DNA of 64,000 nt. Origin: Bordetella sp. H567 (GTDB taxonomy: Bacteria; Pseudomonadota; Gammaproteobacteria; Burkholderiales; Burkholderiaceae_B). This document shows, piece after piece, positions 35,211-43,493 of this stretch. The DNA is taken from assembly GCF_001704295.1 (NCBI RefSeq), contig NZ_CP012334.1, forward strand, positions 4,786,084 through 4,850,083, given 5' to 3'. Position numbers and translations under genes: made by a program. The number at the start of each line of letters is the position of its first letter. Positions within the stretch are counted from its first letter, which is position 1. The notes beneath the pieces were generated by a model that saw only the letters and a list, made by a program, of their open reading frames with translations, was not told the origin of the DNA and searched no databases.

Positions 35211-36428
35211 TCAGCTGCCTGCCTGCAAGGCGGCTGGACCGATGGGCTGGCATCTTCCCGGCATGACGATGCCGCACAATGCTTCCGCGAAATAGTAGTC
35301 CCCGAACATCGTCGCGGCGTCGACGCCATCGTTATGCGGCTTTGAATAGCACGAATGCTTGAGCAATCCGCGATGTTCATCCTCGTATGCGAAATCCTCG
35401 GTGCAGAGCTCAGCCAGCATATCCAGGCCCCGTGCATACCAGATTTTTCCTGTCTCGGCGTCCGGGTGAATGCGGCCGAGTTCCAACAGAGCGGCCGAGA
35501 CTATCGCCGCGGCCGCCGTATCCTTGATAGCGGCATCCTTGCCTGTCGCGTCGAAGTCCCAAGGAGGCACGAGCCGGCCATCGAGGCGGCGCAGATAGTA
35601 CTCGGCCAGCCGCTCGGCCAGTTGGAGATACTCGACTTTCCCCGTTTCCCGCGCCGACGCCACATAGCCGTAGATGGCCCAGCCCTGGCCCCGGGACCAA
35701 CAGGACTCGTCATAGGCGCCCTGGTACGTATACCCACGGACCCGCGTTCCTTCCACGGTGTCGTACTCCACCGCATGATAGGTCGAATTGTCATGCCGTA
35801 TGAAAGCACGGGCGGTCATGGCGGCATGAGCATCGGCAATCAAGGCGTAGCTTCCATCGCCGCTATGCGTGGATGCCCAATAGAGCAAGGAAAGGTTTGC
35901 CATCGTATCGATGGCCGAACTGCATCTTGCGCGCGGATCGTCCAGAGGGCCCCACGACGCGAGATATGATCCCGACCGCGTATTCACCACCCTGCTTCGC
36001 AGCCGGTCGGCGGCCTGCATCGCCATGTCGGCATATTGCGGGTCGCCCGTGACGTGAAAACACGGAATGGCGCTGCTGTAGAAAATAAATCCGATGTCGT
36101 GCGTGTTCGGATCCTCTGCCCGCTGCGCGACCAGGCGCATACGCTCGCAAGCCCAGGTCAGGAAGTCCTGCCGCGCGGTGTGGAGGTGGCTTGCAAGCAA
36201 AACGCCGACCCAAAATCCGCAGAACCAGTTCCCGTGACTCCACGTATCCCCTGAGTACCCAGCCGACAGGGACGCCGGCATACGACGCCAGCTTCCATCG
36301 GCCTTGGTCAACTGCGGAAACTCGACGCCCAATGTCAGTTCGTCATCCGCCGTTTTTTCCGCGATCCGATGCAGTACGTTGCAGAACCGGTCCATATGCG
36401 GCGCCGCGAGTTCATTGAAATCGTTCAT
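35211..36428 (-). CDS. GH88 unsaturated glucuronyl/galacturonyl hydrolase
   Basis: A 405-residue cytoplasmic six-hairpin enzyme that removes 4,5-unsaturated uronic acids from lyase-produced oligosaccharides. The two catalytic-type Asp motifs are present: NTHDIGFIFYSS (near 125) and SSAIDTMANLSLLYWAS (near 190). WSRGQGWAIYGY and YDESC lie at the expected later positions. ATG 36428 is chosen because GGAAGGGGGAAG lies directly upstream. The frame stays open 69 codons further, but that part encodes an enolase remnant. It shares strand and cluster with a receptor and enolase-type enzyme, suggesting uronate use. Confidence 0.85.
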   Translation of the reverse strand: MNDFNELAAPHMDRFCNVLHRIAEKTADDELTLGVEFPQLTKADGSWRRMPASLSAGYSGDTWSHGNWFCGFWVGVLLASHLHTARQDFLTWACERMRLVAQRAEDPNTHDIGFIFYSSAIPCFHVTGDPQYADMAMQAADRLRSRVVNTRSGSYLASWGPLDDPRARCSSAIDTMANLSLLYWASTHSGDGSYALIADAHAAMTARAFIRHDNSTYHAVEYDTVEGTRVRGYTYQGAYDESCWSRGQGWAIYGYVASARETGKVEYLQLAERLAEYYLRRLDGRLVPPWDFDATGKDAAIKDTAAAAIVSAALLELGRIHPDAETGKIWYARGLDMLAELCTEDFAYEDEHRGLLKHSCYSKPHNDGVDAATMFGDYYFAEALCGIVMPGRCQPIGPAALQAGS

Positions 36429-36458
36429 GCGCTTCCCCCTTCCTTGATTGGATGGCGC

Positions 36459-36671
36459 GCCAAACGCATATTCCAGCATCAGCGAGTTCGCCGTCGTGGC
36501 GCAACCCTGCACGCTTGCCGCGGTCGCCACTGGACCGGATGCGTTATGAGGCGAGCACATGACGCCCATTACATCCGCCAGCACGGCGGCCTTCTGCAGC
36601 GCCAGCAGCCCCCCTATCCATTTCACGTCTGGCATCAGGACATCAACGCACTGCGCATTCAGGAGCGGCGA
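36459..36671 (-). pseudogene. remnant of an enolase-superfamily gene, fused in frame ahead of GH88
   Basis: The open frame before the GH88 start encodes SPLLNAQCVDVLMPDVKW followed by SPHNASGP, matching the barrel end of the neighbouring enolase-type enzyme (RSLLEARAFDVIMPDVKW, SPHSASGP). I count about 37 identities in 71 residues, so it is a paralogue, not a fresh copy. An in-frame TGA at 36684-36686 and the absence of the front two-thirds show that the gene is broken. No ribosome site precedes its first ATG (36635). Confidence 0.75.
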
Positions 36672-36732
36672 TAATGCCTTGTGTCAAGACTAGCGGCACC
36701 GAGGGCGAGGCGCGGACCGATGGCATCCCTGT

Positions 36733-37710
36733 TCATTGGGGCGCAATACGAGCCTGTTTGACCACGGCCGCCCACCTGTCCTTTTCAGCGGCAATGAAAC
36801 TGGCGAATTCCCGCGGTGTCTTGGTGAGCGGCTCCGCCCCCTGCCGCACCAGCTTTTCGCGTATTTCCGGGGTCGATACGGCCTTGGTTATCGCCTTGTT
36901 CAGCAGGTTCACGACGTCTTCCGGCATATCCGCGGGCCCCAGAATGCCGAACCACGTACTGACGTCGAACCCCTTGATACCGGTCGCCTCCGCCATGGTT
37001 GGGACGTCAGGCAAGGCCGGCGACCGGCTGGGACTCGCCACAGCCAGCGGGCGCAGCGTACCTGCCTGAATTTGTCCGTAGACAAGCGGGATATTCGGAA
37101 ACATGAACGCTGTGCGTCCGCCGACGAGGTCCGCTATCGCGGCCCCACCGCCCTTGTACGGGATGTGTACGACATCGATTCCGGCCTTCTGCTTCAGCAT
37201 TTCTCCAGCAAGGTGCTGTGTGGTGCCGACACCGGCGGACGCATAGCTCAATCTCCCCGGCTCTTTCTTTGCGAGCGCGATCAATTCTCGCGCGGTTTTC
37301 ACCTTGGCCGTCGGCCCGACGACAAGCACGGTCGGCACAGTCGCGAAGAGAGCGACGGGCGTGAAGTCTCGCACCGGATCGTATGGCATGCTGCGATACA
37401 GGCTGCTATTTATCGCCTGCGGGCCGACGGATCCCAAGACCAACGTATAGCCGTCGTTCTTGGACCTGACCACATAGTCGGACCCGATATTTCCGCCCGC
37501 TCCGGCCTTGTTCTCGACAACAACCGTCTGATGCAATTCCTGGGTAAGCGCATCGCCGAGTATTCTGGCCAGAATGTCCGACGTGCCGCCCGCGACATAC
37601 GGAACGATCAGGCGTATCGGCCGATCTGGATAGGCGGCGAACGACACGTCGCCGATGGCGACGGCCAGGACAGCCGCGGCGGCCAGTTTCATAAGCTGCA
37701 GGGGTGACAT
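36733..37710 (-). CDS. TctC-type periplasmic receptor
   Basis: A 325-residue Bug receptor with Sec signal (KLAAAAVLAVAIGDVSFAA) and the classic mature start YPDRPIRLIVPYVAGGTSDILAR. A start at Met7 (37692) is also possible. It lies 43 bases after the enolase-type gene and is probably co-transcribed with it, so a sugar acid or aldonate/aldarate is a reasonable ligand (inference). The enolase remnant begins about 60 bases past its stop. Confidence 0.9.
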   Translation of the reverse strand: MSPLQLMKLAAAAVLAVAIGDVSFAAYPDRPIRLIVPYVAGGTSDILARILGDALTQELHQTVVVENKAGAGGNIGSDYVVRSKNDGYTLVLGSVGPQAINSSLYRSMPYDPVRDFTPVALFATVPTVLVVGPTAKVKTARELIALAKKEPGRLSYASAGVGTTQHLAGEMLKQKAGIDVVHIPYKGGGAAIADLVGGRTAFMFPNIPLVYGQIQAGTLRPLAVASPSRSPALPDVPTMAEATGIKGFDVSTWFGILGPADMPEDVVNLLNKAITKAVSTPEIREKLVRQGAEPLTKTPREFASFIAAEKDRWAAVVKQARIAPQ

Positions 37711-37753
37711 GCTGCGCCTCCATCTTCCATTTCGACTTTTTTCTTTCCGACGT

Positions 37754-38902
37754 TCAATGCACCGGTAGCGTCACTCCGGAAGCAGTCGCCGTATCGGCGG
37801 GTGTCCGGTATACAGCCACGATGGCCAAATCCAGCTCTATCCCGAGTCCCGGCGCGCTCGGCTTCGGGATATAGCCGTGACGTATGCATTCCGTATGACG
37901 GCTAAGACTGGAACGCCAATCCGGAACTCCCCAGGGATGTTCCAGTATCAGGAAGTTCGACATGGACAGGCCGGCATGCACGCTTGCCGCGGCCGCCACG
38001 GGGCCCGAGGCGCTGTGAGGAGACACCATGGCGCCATAGACTTCCGCCATACCGGCGATCTTCTTCACCTGATTGATTCCTCCGGTCCATTTGACGTCGG
38101 GCATGATCACGTCGAAAGCCCGGGCTTCGAGTAACGACCGCCAATCGTGGCGCGCAAGCAAAGGCGCGCCCCCGGCCAGCCGGGGTCCCATCGCCTGGCG
38201 CAGCCCTGACAATTGCACAGGGTCGTCGTGCATGAACGGATCTTCTACCCAATACAGGTGGTACGGATCCACACGCCGGACAATGTCGAGCACATCCCGG
38301 TAATCCTGGAACTGATGCATCAGGTCGATCAACACGTCGACCGAATCGCCCACAGCGCCCCGGACCGCGCGCACGATATCGATTCCTTGCGAAATCCAGG
38401 CGCGCTGATCGGTGGACGAGCAATTCACCGGCCGGATACCGAACGGATAGAACTTGATGGCATCGTAGCCCTCGGCGACGGCGGCCATCGCCACTCGCGC
38501 GAGCGACTCCGCGTCCCGCCCCGCGGCGGCATAGCCGATGTTCGCGTAGGTACGCAACTGATCTCGCACGCTGCCGCCCATCAGCTGGTACACAGGCATG
38601 CGCGCTTGTTTTCCGGCAAGATCCCACAGCGCCTGCTCCAAGGCGCTGACCGCCGCGAAAAAGGTGCGCCCCGAATACGGCCAATCGAGCAACCCCTGCC
38701 TGCTCTCAATCAGATCGCAAGGGTCGTGGCCCACGTACTGAGGGGCAAGGCGATTCAGCTCCTCCACGACACCCTTGTCATTGCGGCTCTGGCTGGCCTC
38801 GCCCAGGCCCACCATACCGGTGTCGGTCTCTACCTCGACAAATAGCCACGATCTGTCCTGGCTCGTCCAGACAATGTGGGGACGGATATCGGCAATTTTC
38901 AC
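37754..38902 (-). CDS. mandelate racemase/muconate lactonizing enzyme family (enolase superfamily) with altered metal site
   Basis: A 382-residue two-domain enzyme, probably an acid-sugar dehydratase. Expected barrel residues are seen in order: Lys of AIKFYPFG (near 155), Asp of LIDLMHQF (near 205), Glu of WVEDPF (near 231), Asp-Lys in PDVKWTGG, and His of VSPHSASGP (near 305). The third metal ligand, normally Glu in a GE pair after the third Glu/Asp strand, reads GA in RLAGGAPLLARHDW. The codon is GCG where GAG would be expected. Activity may be changed. It heads the operon with a receptor and is divergent from a LysR gene. Confidence 0.88.
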   Translation of the reverse strand: MKIADIRPHIVWTSQDRSWLFVEVETDTGMVGLGEASQSRNDKGVVEELNRLAPQYVGHDPCDLIESRQGLLDWPYSGRTFFAAVSALEQALWDLAGKQARMPVYQLMGGSVRDQLRTYANIGYAAAGRDAESLARVAMAAVAEGYDAIKFYPFGIRPVNCSSTDQRAWISQGIDIVRAVRGAVGDSVDVLIDLMHQFQDYRDVLDIVRRVDPYHLYWVEDPFMHDDPVQLSGLRQAMGPRLAGGAPLLARHDWRSLLEARAFDVIMPDVKWTGGINQVKKIAGMAEVYGAMVSPHSASGPVAAAASVHAGLSMSNFLILEHPWGVPDWRSSLSRHTECIRHGYIPKPSAPGLGIELDLAIVAVYRTPADTATASGVTLPVH

Positions 38903-38979
38903 GGCAGTGGCTCCCGCAACATCGAACCGGCATTCGGCGGCCGGCTCGCGGCGTTCACGGAAAAATCTACCGACTGCCG

Positions 38980-39000
38980 ATTAATACGTCCAATATAATT
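38980..39000 (+). promoter_or_regulatory. core promoter of the LysR gene and likely LysR-binding area
   Basis: A perfect TATAAT lies at 38994-38999 with no recognisable -35, as in activator-dependent promoters. The surrounding AT-rich dyad ATTA-N12-TAAT (38980-38983 and 38996-38999) sits in the 146-base gap between the divergent enolase-type and LysR genes, where a LysR protein would bind. Confidence 0.45.
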
Positions 39001-39048
39001 ATCGACTTGATTAGGTCGTGATCCGTATATGTAGGCAGGATCAAGAAT

Positions 39049-40014
39049 ATGGAGTTGAGACACCTGCGCTACTTCGTGGCAGTCGCCGAGGAACTGCACT
39101 TCGGTCGAGCCGCGAGGCGCTTGAACATCTCCCAGCCTCCCCTAAGCCAGCAGATCCGTGCGCTGGAGCAAGATGCGGGAGTCGAACTGTTCCGGCGCGA
39201 TACACGACGGGTCCAATTGACCCCTGCCGGCGCCGAGCTATTGAAATATGCTCGCTCGGCGTTGTCGCATGTAGACCAGGGCGTGCGTTCGGCCCGGCGC
39301 GTTCATCAAGGAGAGGTCGGCCGCTTGAATGTCGGCTTCATCACATCCCTTTCCTATACCTACCTGCCCTGGCTCGTCAGGGCGTTTCGCAAGCGCTATC
39401 CCGCGGTGGAACTCGTGCTGACCGAAAAGGAAACTTGGGATCAGAAAGAGGCCTTGCTCGATGGCCGTCTCGACGTCGGCCTGATGCGCGGGCCGTTCGA
39501 AGCGAGCGGGCTGCGCACCAGTTCATTGCTGCAAGAGCCGTTCGTCGCGGCGTTGCCCGATACGCACCCATTGGCCCGGCTCCCCCGCATCAACCTCGGT
39601 TCGCTTTCCAACGACCCGTTCATCCTCTTCCCTCGCGCGATCGGCGGCGCTTACAACGCCACGATGTCGGCGCTATTCGACGAGGCCGATTTCAGGCCGA
39701 TAGTGGCACAGGAGGCCGTGCAGATGCATGTCGTCGTGGGACTGGTGGGAGCCGGACTTGGCGTCGCGGTGGTGCCGGCATCGATCCGGCTGCTACCCAC
39801 CCCCGGCGTCGTATTCAAACCGTTGGTGCAATGCACGTACAACGCCGAGTTGGTCATCGCGTGCCGCGAAGATGCCACGTCGCCCGTCATTGCGCCGTTC
39901 TCCCAGCTAGCGAAAGAGATAATTGGCAAGGGGCTGACTCCGATCCTCAGGAGGCGTCAGTCGCGACGCGCCAAACGTTCGGAGGACAATCCCACCGCTT
40001 CCAGCGCCGTGTAG
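39049..40014 (+). CDS. LysR-family transcriptional regulator
   Basis: A 321-residue LTTR with HTH at MELRHLRYFVAVAEELHFGRAARRLNISQPPLSQQIRALEQDAGVELFRR. The effector-binding domain starts at GRLNVGFITSLSYTYLPWLVRAFRKRYPAVEL, in the style of BenM/CatM regulators of aromatic and sugar-acid genes. An AGGA lies eight bases before the ATG. It is divergent from the enolase-receptor-GH88 block and probably controls it. The C-terminus is extended by a basic tail (ILRRRQSRRAKRSE). Confidence 0.9.
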   Translation: MELRHLRYFVAVAEELHFGRAARRLNISQPPLSQQIRALEQDAGVELFRRDTRRVQLTPAGAELLKYARSALSHVDQGVRSARRVHQGEVGRLNVGFITSLSYTYLPWLVRAFRKRYPAVELVLTEKETWDQKEALLDGRLDVGLMRGPFEASGLRTSSLLQEPFVAALPDTHPLARLPRINLGSLSNDPFILFPRAIGGAYNATMSALFDEADFRPIVAQEAVQMHVVVGLVGAGLGVAVVPASIRLLPTPGVVFKPLVQCTYNAELVIACREDATSPVIAPFSQLAKEIIGKGLTPILRRRQSRRAKRSEDNPTASSAV

Positions 40015-40085
40015 CGGTGGAATTGCCATCCCTCGGGAGTGGGATGCGGGTGCCAGCCGAACGGTCGCGAGCCGCTGACTGTTGA

Positions 40086-41360
40086 TCATTGCCGTAGCAC
40101 CCCGTCCGACCGCTGAAACGCCTCGACCGCGGCCGTCTCGTGCGCATGCTCCGATGCAGCGCCGTCCAACGCGCGGATCGCCTTGGCGTACCGTCCGATG
40201 CCGGGAAGCGCCGTAAGCCCGTGCGCAACGATGCTCAGCAGAACCGTCGCCATGACCGCCAGCTTGATCGTTTGCTCTCCTGGCAGATGGGTTTCGCCAT
40301 CCAGGTAGACCAATCCGAGGACGATCGACGCCAATCCCCGGGGACCGAACCAGCCCATGAAAAGCACCGTGGGTACGCTCAGGCGCGTGCCTCGCAGCGC
40401 GAGCGCCACCGGAACCATGCGGATCACGGTCAGGCTGAGCACCGCATACGCCAGGATGGCAAGGTCGAATTGGGCCCAGACGCCGACGACAACCAGGCCG
40501 AAAATGAAGAAAACAAAGTAATTCAGGAACTGCCCCCAGTCCTCGGCGAATTCGACGCTGTGCAGTCCAACCTTGCTGAACCCCCACTGCGTCGCGAGGC
40601 CCGCCACGAACGCGGCAATGAACATGCTCGCGCCGCTGAACTCGGATGCCACCACGCAAGCCAGCGGCAAGGACATGACACCCAGCTGCGCGACGTTTTC
40701 CGCCATCCACGCATTGCGCTCGGCCGGCCCCAGCAACCAGCCGCCCACCAGCCCGATACCGAGTCCCACCAGGGTTCCGTAGCCAAGCTGCTCGAGCAGG
40801 AAGCGCGTCAGCACACCGGCCCCCTGGCCCGTCCCGGTGGCCTCGGCCAGCGCGATGAAAAACATCAGAAAAGGAACCGAAAGCCCGTCGTTCAGGCCCG
40901 CCTCGACGTTCAAGGCCTGTCGGACGCGTTTTGGCACCAGCGTGCTATTCACGATGACCTGGCCCAGGCCAGCGTCGGTCGGCGCCAGGATTGCTGCCAG
41001 GATGCCCGCTTCCCACCAGGTCAGCGTCCGCAACACCACCATCGCCACCAATACGCCCAACCCGATGGTAAGCAGCATGCCAGCACTCAGCAATCGCACT
41101 GGCAGGTTGGTCTCGCCCCTCAACATGTGCGGGCTGACCCGCGAAGCGTCGCTGAACAGCGTCATCACCAGGCCAAGCTCGGCAATCAGCAGCAAAGCCT
41201 TGCGATCCAGTGCGAGCTCCACCAAGGCCTCGTGCGAGAAAGACATGAGCGCCCCAACGGCCGTGAACACGATGGGGCCGGTCAGGATCGTTCGTTCCAG
41301 CTGCCGGGATATCAGGCTGTAGAAAAAGACCGTCGAGATGAAAACAGCGATGATCAGCAT
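40086..41360 (-). CDS. CPA-type cation:proton antiporter
   Basis: A 424-residue inner-membrane exchanger with about twelve hydrophobic segments. The ion-binding pair is seen in NVEAGLNDGLSVPF (near residue 150), and ILAPTDAGLGQVIV precedes it as in NhaP/CPA1 proteins. MGWFGPRGLASIVLGLVY is the conserved late helix. I start at ATG 41360, with GGGGA seven bases upstream; a GTG at 41393 has no ribosome site. It would exchange Na+ or K+ for H+. An FNR-like palindrome lies 65 bases upstream. Confidence 0.85.
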   Translation of the reverse strand: MLIIAVFISTVFFYSLISRQLERTILTGPIVFTAVGALMSFSHEALVELALDRKALLLIAELGLVMTLFSDASRVSPHMLRGETNLPVRLLSAGMLLTIGLGVLVAMVVLRTLTWWEAGILAAILAPTDAGLGQVIVNSTLVPKRVRQALNVEAGLNDGLSVPFLMFFIALAEATGTGQGAGVLTRFLLEQLGYGTLVGLGIGLVGGWLLGPAERNAWMAENVAQLGVMSLPLACVVASEFSGASMFIAAFVAGLATQWGFSKVGLHSVEFAEDWGQFLNYFVFFIFGLVVVGVWAQFDLAILAYAVLSLTVIRMVPVALALRGTRLSVPTVLFMGWFGPRGLASIVLGLVYLDGETHLPGEQTIKLAVMATVLLSIVAHGLTALPGIGRYAKAIRALDGAASEHAHETAAVEAFQRSDGVLRQ

Positions 41361-41424
41361 CTGCCGTCCCCGGGCAGCGAAGGCCGCCACCACGCTATCA
41401 AACCGCCAACCTATTCCTATGGGT

Positions 41425-41438
41425 TTGACCTAGGTCAA
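41425..41438. promoter_or_regulatory. 14-base palindrome, FNR/ANR-like box upstream of the antiporter
   Basis: TTGACCTAGGTCAA is a perfect palindrome 65-78 bases upstream of the antiporter start. It has the shape of an FNR/ANR site (TTGAT-N4-ATCAA) with one C/G change in each arm. That spacing suits an activator. The site also lies just past the end of the periplasmic protein gene, so it probably serves the antiporter only. Confidence 0.55.
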
Positions 41439-41459
41439 CGCCGTATGATGAAGCGTCAA

Positions 41460-42014
41460 TCAATGAGCCTGATGCTCTTCGATAGCATCTTGACCGTGGT
41501 CGGAAAGCTGGGCATCAAACCACTTATGCAGCGCAGCTACCAAGGTGGGCTCTTTCGTTTTGTAAACCAGCTGCGCTCCACCCTCGACGTCCTGGTAGGC
41601 AATTTCGAGTTGCCCGGGTTCGGCTTTCGTTAGCTCAAGCAGCCCTGGCATGTCCTGGCCATGAATGTGGCTCGGGGCCGAGAAATCTCCCTTCAAGAAC
41701 TGCTGCCGGATTTCCTGCAAATGCTGCCGGATCAGCTTCACCACGCCGTCGTCTGACGCATCCTTGGCCACCACGCGCTGAACTCCCCCTTCAGCATTCT
41801 TGGTGAAGATATGGGTCGTGGCCGGCAAACTGAAGGGCATGACCTCTTTGCCCCGTCGGGAAACCTCCGCCTGATGTTGCGCATCAGCCGCCGCTTCCAT
41901 GTGGGCTGCGTGGTCCATTCTGGAGGACTCCATCATCGACGGATCGGGGCTCTGGGCGTGCGCGACGCCGATCAAGGCAGAAAGGGTGAGAGGAACTGCA
42001 ACCGACTTCCGCAT
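41460..42014 (-). CDS. periplasmic protein with Met/His-rich N-terminus, unknown function
   Basis: A 184-residue exported protein; the signal is RKSVAVPLTLSALIGVAHAQ. The first mature part, MMESSRMDHAAHMEAAADAQHQ, is rich in Met and His and could bind copper or silver. The rest contains EVMPFSLPATTHIFTKNAEGGVQRVVAKDASDD and DFSAPSHIHGQDMPGL. Similar database entries are often labelled aspartate carbamoyltransferase, which I regard as misleading. ATG 42014 has TGGAGAA upstream. It is divergent from a Crp/Fnr regulator, which may control it. Confidence 0.65.
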   Translation of the reverse strand: MRKSVAVPLTLSALIGVAHAQSPDPSMMESSRMDHAAHMEAAADAQHQAEVSRRGKEVMPFSLPATTHIFTKNAEGGVQRVVAKDASDDGVVKLIRQHLQEIRQQFLKGDFSAPSHIHGQDMPGLLELTKAEPGQLEIAYQDVEGGAQLVYKTKEPTLVAALHKWFDAQLSDHGQDAIEEHQAH

Positions 42015-42070
42015 ACGGATTCTCCATTTACGTTGCTGCCTGAATGCTAGGTGTATTGTCAATTCGAGCG

Positions 42071-42088
42071 ATATGATTCAAATCATAT
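42071..42088. promoter_or_regulatory. 18-base near-perfect palindrome over the Crp/Fnr gene start
   Basis: ATATGATT-CA-AATCATAT is an exact 8+2+8 inverted repeat whose right arm runs into the start codon (42087). The inner part ATGAT-N4-ATCAT has the layout of a Crp/Fnr-type box. Its location between divergent genes suggests autoregulation plus control of the periplasmic protein gene. TATGAT within the left arm could also be a -10. Confidence 0.6.
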
Positions 42089-42719
42089 GAGCAAAGATAA
42101 GCGTCCTCCTGACTGGAGCGCCCTCGTTGGCATGCAGCCGTCGGTGGGCCTTATGCCCACAAGCCTGCGCGAAGCAGCAACTCGGATCCGCACGGATTCA
42201 CACGCAACGCTCTTTCGGTCTGGCGACCCGGTTTGCCATGTTTATCTGGTCATTGACGGGGAGGCACGTCTCATCCGATTGGCGCGTCATGGTGGCGAAG
42301 TCATATTGCAGCGCTCGCGCGGGGGATTCATCGCCGAAGCCAGCCTTGACAGCAAGGCTTACCACTGCGACGCGGTCACGCCAGAACCTTCGACCTTGCT
42401 GCTGTTTCCGGTCGTGGCTTTCCGTACAGCACTGGAGGACGACCGCGCATTCTGCAAAGCGTGGCAGTCGCAACTGGCCAAAGAGGTCCGCAAGCTCAGG
42501 GCACAGTGTGAAAGGTTGAGCTTGCATAGCGCAGCCGACCGTATCACTCACTACATAGAGTCAGAGGGAGACGACGGAGTCGTGACACTCCGGCAGTCAC
42601 GCAAATCATGGGCCGCGGAACTCGGGCTTACCCATGAGGCGCTCTACCGGGCACTCAGGCGCATGCAGGATGATGGGACGCTATCGATAGAAGGAACCCG
42701 GTTCACTCGTAAAGCTTGA
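42087..42719 (+). CDS. Crp/Fnr-family transcriptional regulator
   Basis: A 210-residue regulator. The cyclic-nucleotide-binding-like barrel spans about residues 22-125 (HATLFRSGDPVCHVYLVIDGEARLIRLARHGGEVILQRSRGG). A helix dimeriser and a winged HTH follow, ending LRQSRKSWAAELGLTHEALYRALRRMQDDGTLSIEG. It lacks the Cys cluster of FNR, so oxygen sensing by an iron-sulfur centre is unlikely. No ribosome site precedes ATG 42087, which lies inside the palindrome; a leaderless mRNA is possible. The next in-frame Met are 15 and 22 residues further. Confidence 0.85.
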   Translation: MSKDKRPPDWSALVGMQPSVGLMPTSLREAATRIRTDSHATLFRSGDPVCHVYLVIDGEARLIRLARHGGEVILQRSRGGFIAEASLDSKAYHCDAVTPEPSTLLLFPVVAFRTALEDDRAFCKAWQSQLAKEVRKLRAQCERLSLHSAADRITHYIESEGDDGVVTLRQSRKSWAAELGLTHEALYRALRRMQDDGTLSIEGTRFTRKA

Positions 42720-42873
42720 ACTCTCAAGGCGAAGTAGCTGCGGTCGTCAAGCCTGCACGTTTGCGCACCCACGCCCGGGATTCGAGCATAGGGCAATTGA
42801 CCCCTCGTCTTCCCTTGCTTACATTCTCTATAGGTCGTTAGATGCCGCGCTGACTCTCGATAGGAGGAGTGCC

Positions 42874-43386
42874 GTGAAACACATCCACATCGTCACTACC
42901 GTTGTGCGATCGGGGCTTTTTGGCCTTGCTCTGCTATCGGGCGTCGCGCTGGCTCAAGCGTCACTGGATCAGCAACTGGCCGGCGCATGGACGTATGTGT
43001 CGGTCGACACTGTCCGCCCGGATGGCAGCCGCACGCCAATGTACGGGGCTAATCCCCGCGGTCTTGTGATCTTTGACGGTCACGGTCACTACGCGCTCGT
43101 GAATACGCGCGGCGACTTGCCCAAGTATGAATCCAACGATCGAATGAAGGGCAGTGTGGAGGAATATCGCGCCGTGGTGCAAGGGTCGATCGCGCACTTT
43201 GGCACCTACGTCGTGAACGAAGCAGATAAAACCCTCACCTTTCGCATAGATACGAGCACATTCCCGAACTGGAATGGGGTAGAGCAGCGCAGGCCGTTCG
43301 TCCTGACGGGAGATGAGCTCAGGTGGACCACTCCCGCTGCCTCTGGAGGCGGCTCAGGAGAGGTCGTGTTAAAGCGAGCCAAGTGA
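42874..43386 (+). CDS. exported lipocalin-like domain protein
   Basis: A 170-residue protein with a Sec signal (GLFGLALLSGVALAQA). One lipocalin-like beta-barrel domain follows, beginning LAGAWTYVSVDTVRPDGSRTPMYGANPRGLVIFDGHGHYALV and ending in DELRWTTPAASGGGSGEVVLKR. It starts with GTG at 42874 after a very good TAGGAGGAG. Family members are of unknown function and probably bind small hydrophobic compounds. It stands alone, convergent with the FMN reductase. Confidence 0.8.
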   Translation: MKHIHIVTTVVRSGLFGLALLSGVALAQASLDQQLAGAWTYVSVDTVRPDGSRTPMYGANPRGLVIFDGHGHYALVNTRGDLPKYESNDRMKGSVEEYRAVVQGSIAHFGTYVVNEADKTLTFRIDTSTFPNWNGVEQRRPFVLTGDELRWTTPAASGGGSGEVVLKRAK

Positions 43387-43421
43387 TCTCGACCGGCGCC
43401 GCTATCGCACGCATTCGGTCT

Positions 43422-43460
43422 CCGTACGCTCGTGTGTCAGTGCCGAGGGCAAGCGTACGG
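43422..43460. terminator. hairpin between convergent genes, possible bidirectional terminator
   Basis: CCGTACGCT (43422-43430) and AGCGTACGG (43452-43460) form a nine-base perfect stem with a 21-base loop, midway between the convergent lipocalin-like and FMN-reductase genes. There is no T-run on either side, so intrinsic termination is uncertain. Confidence 0.35.
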
Positions 43461-43493
43461 GGGGTTGAACTGCGACGTAATCATGGGCCGAGC

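Noticed and set aside
40030-40065. Hairpin CATCCC/GGGATG as terminator between the LysR and antiporter genes
   Set aside because: Stem of only six pairs and no T-run on either strand.
41460-42014. Aspartate carbamoyltransferase, a label often attached to similar proteins
   Set aside because: No carbamoyl-phosphate or aspartate-binding motifs, far too short, and it carries an export signal.
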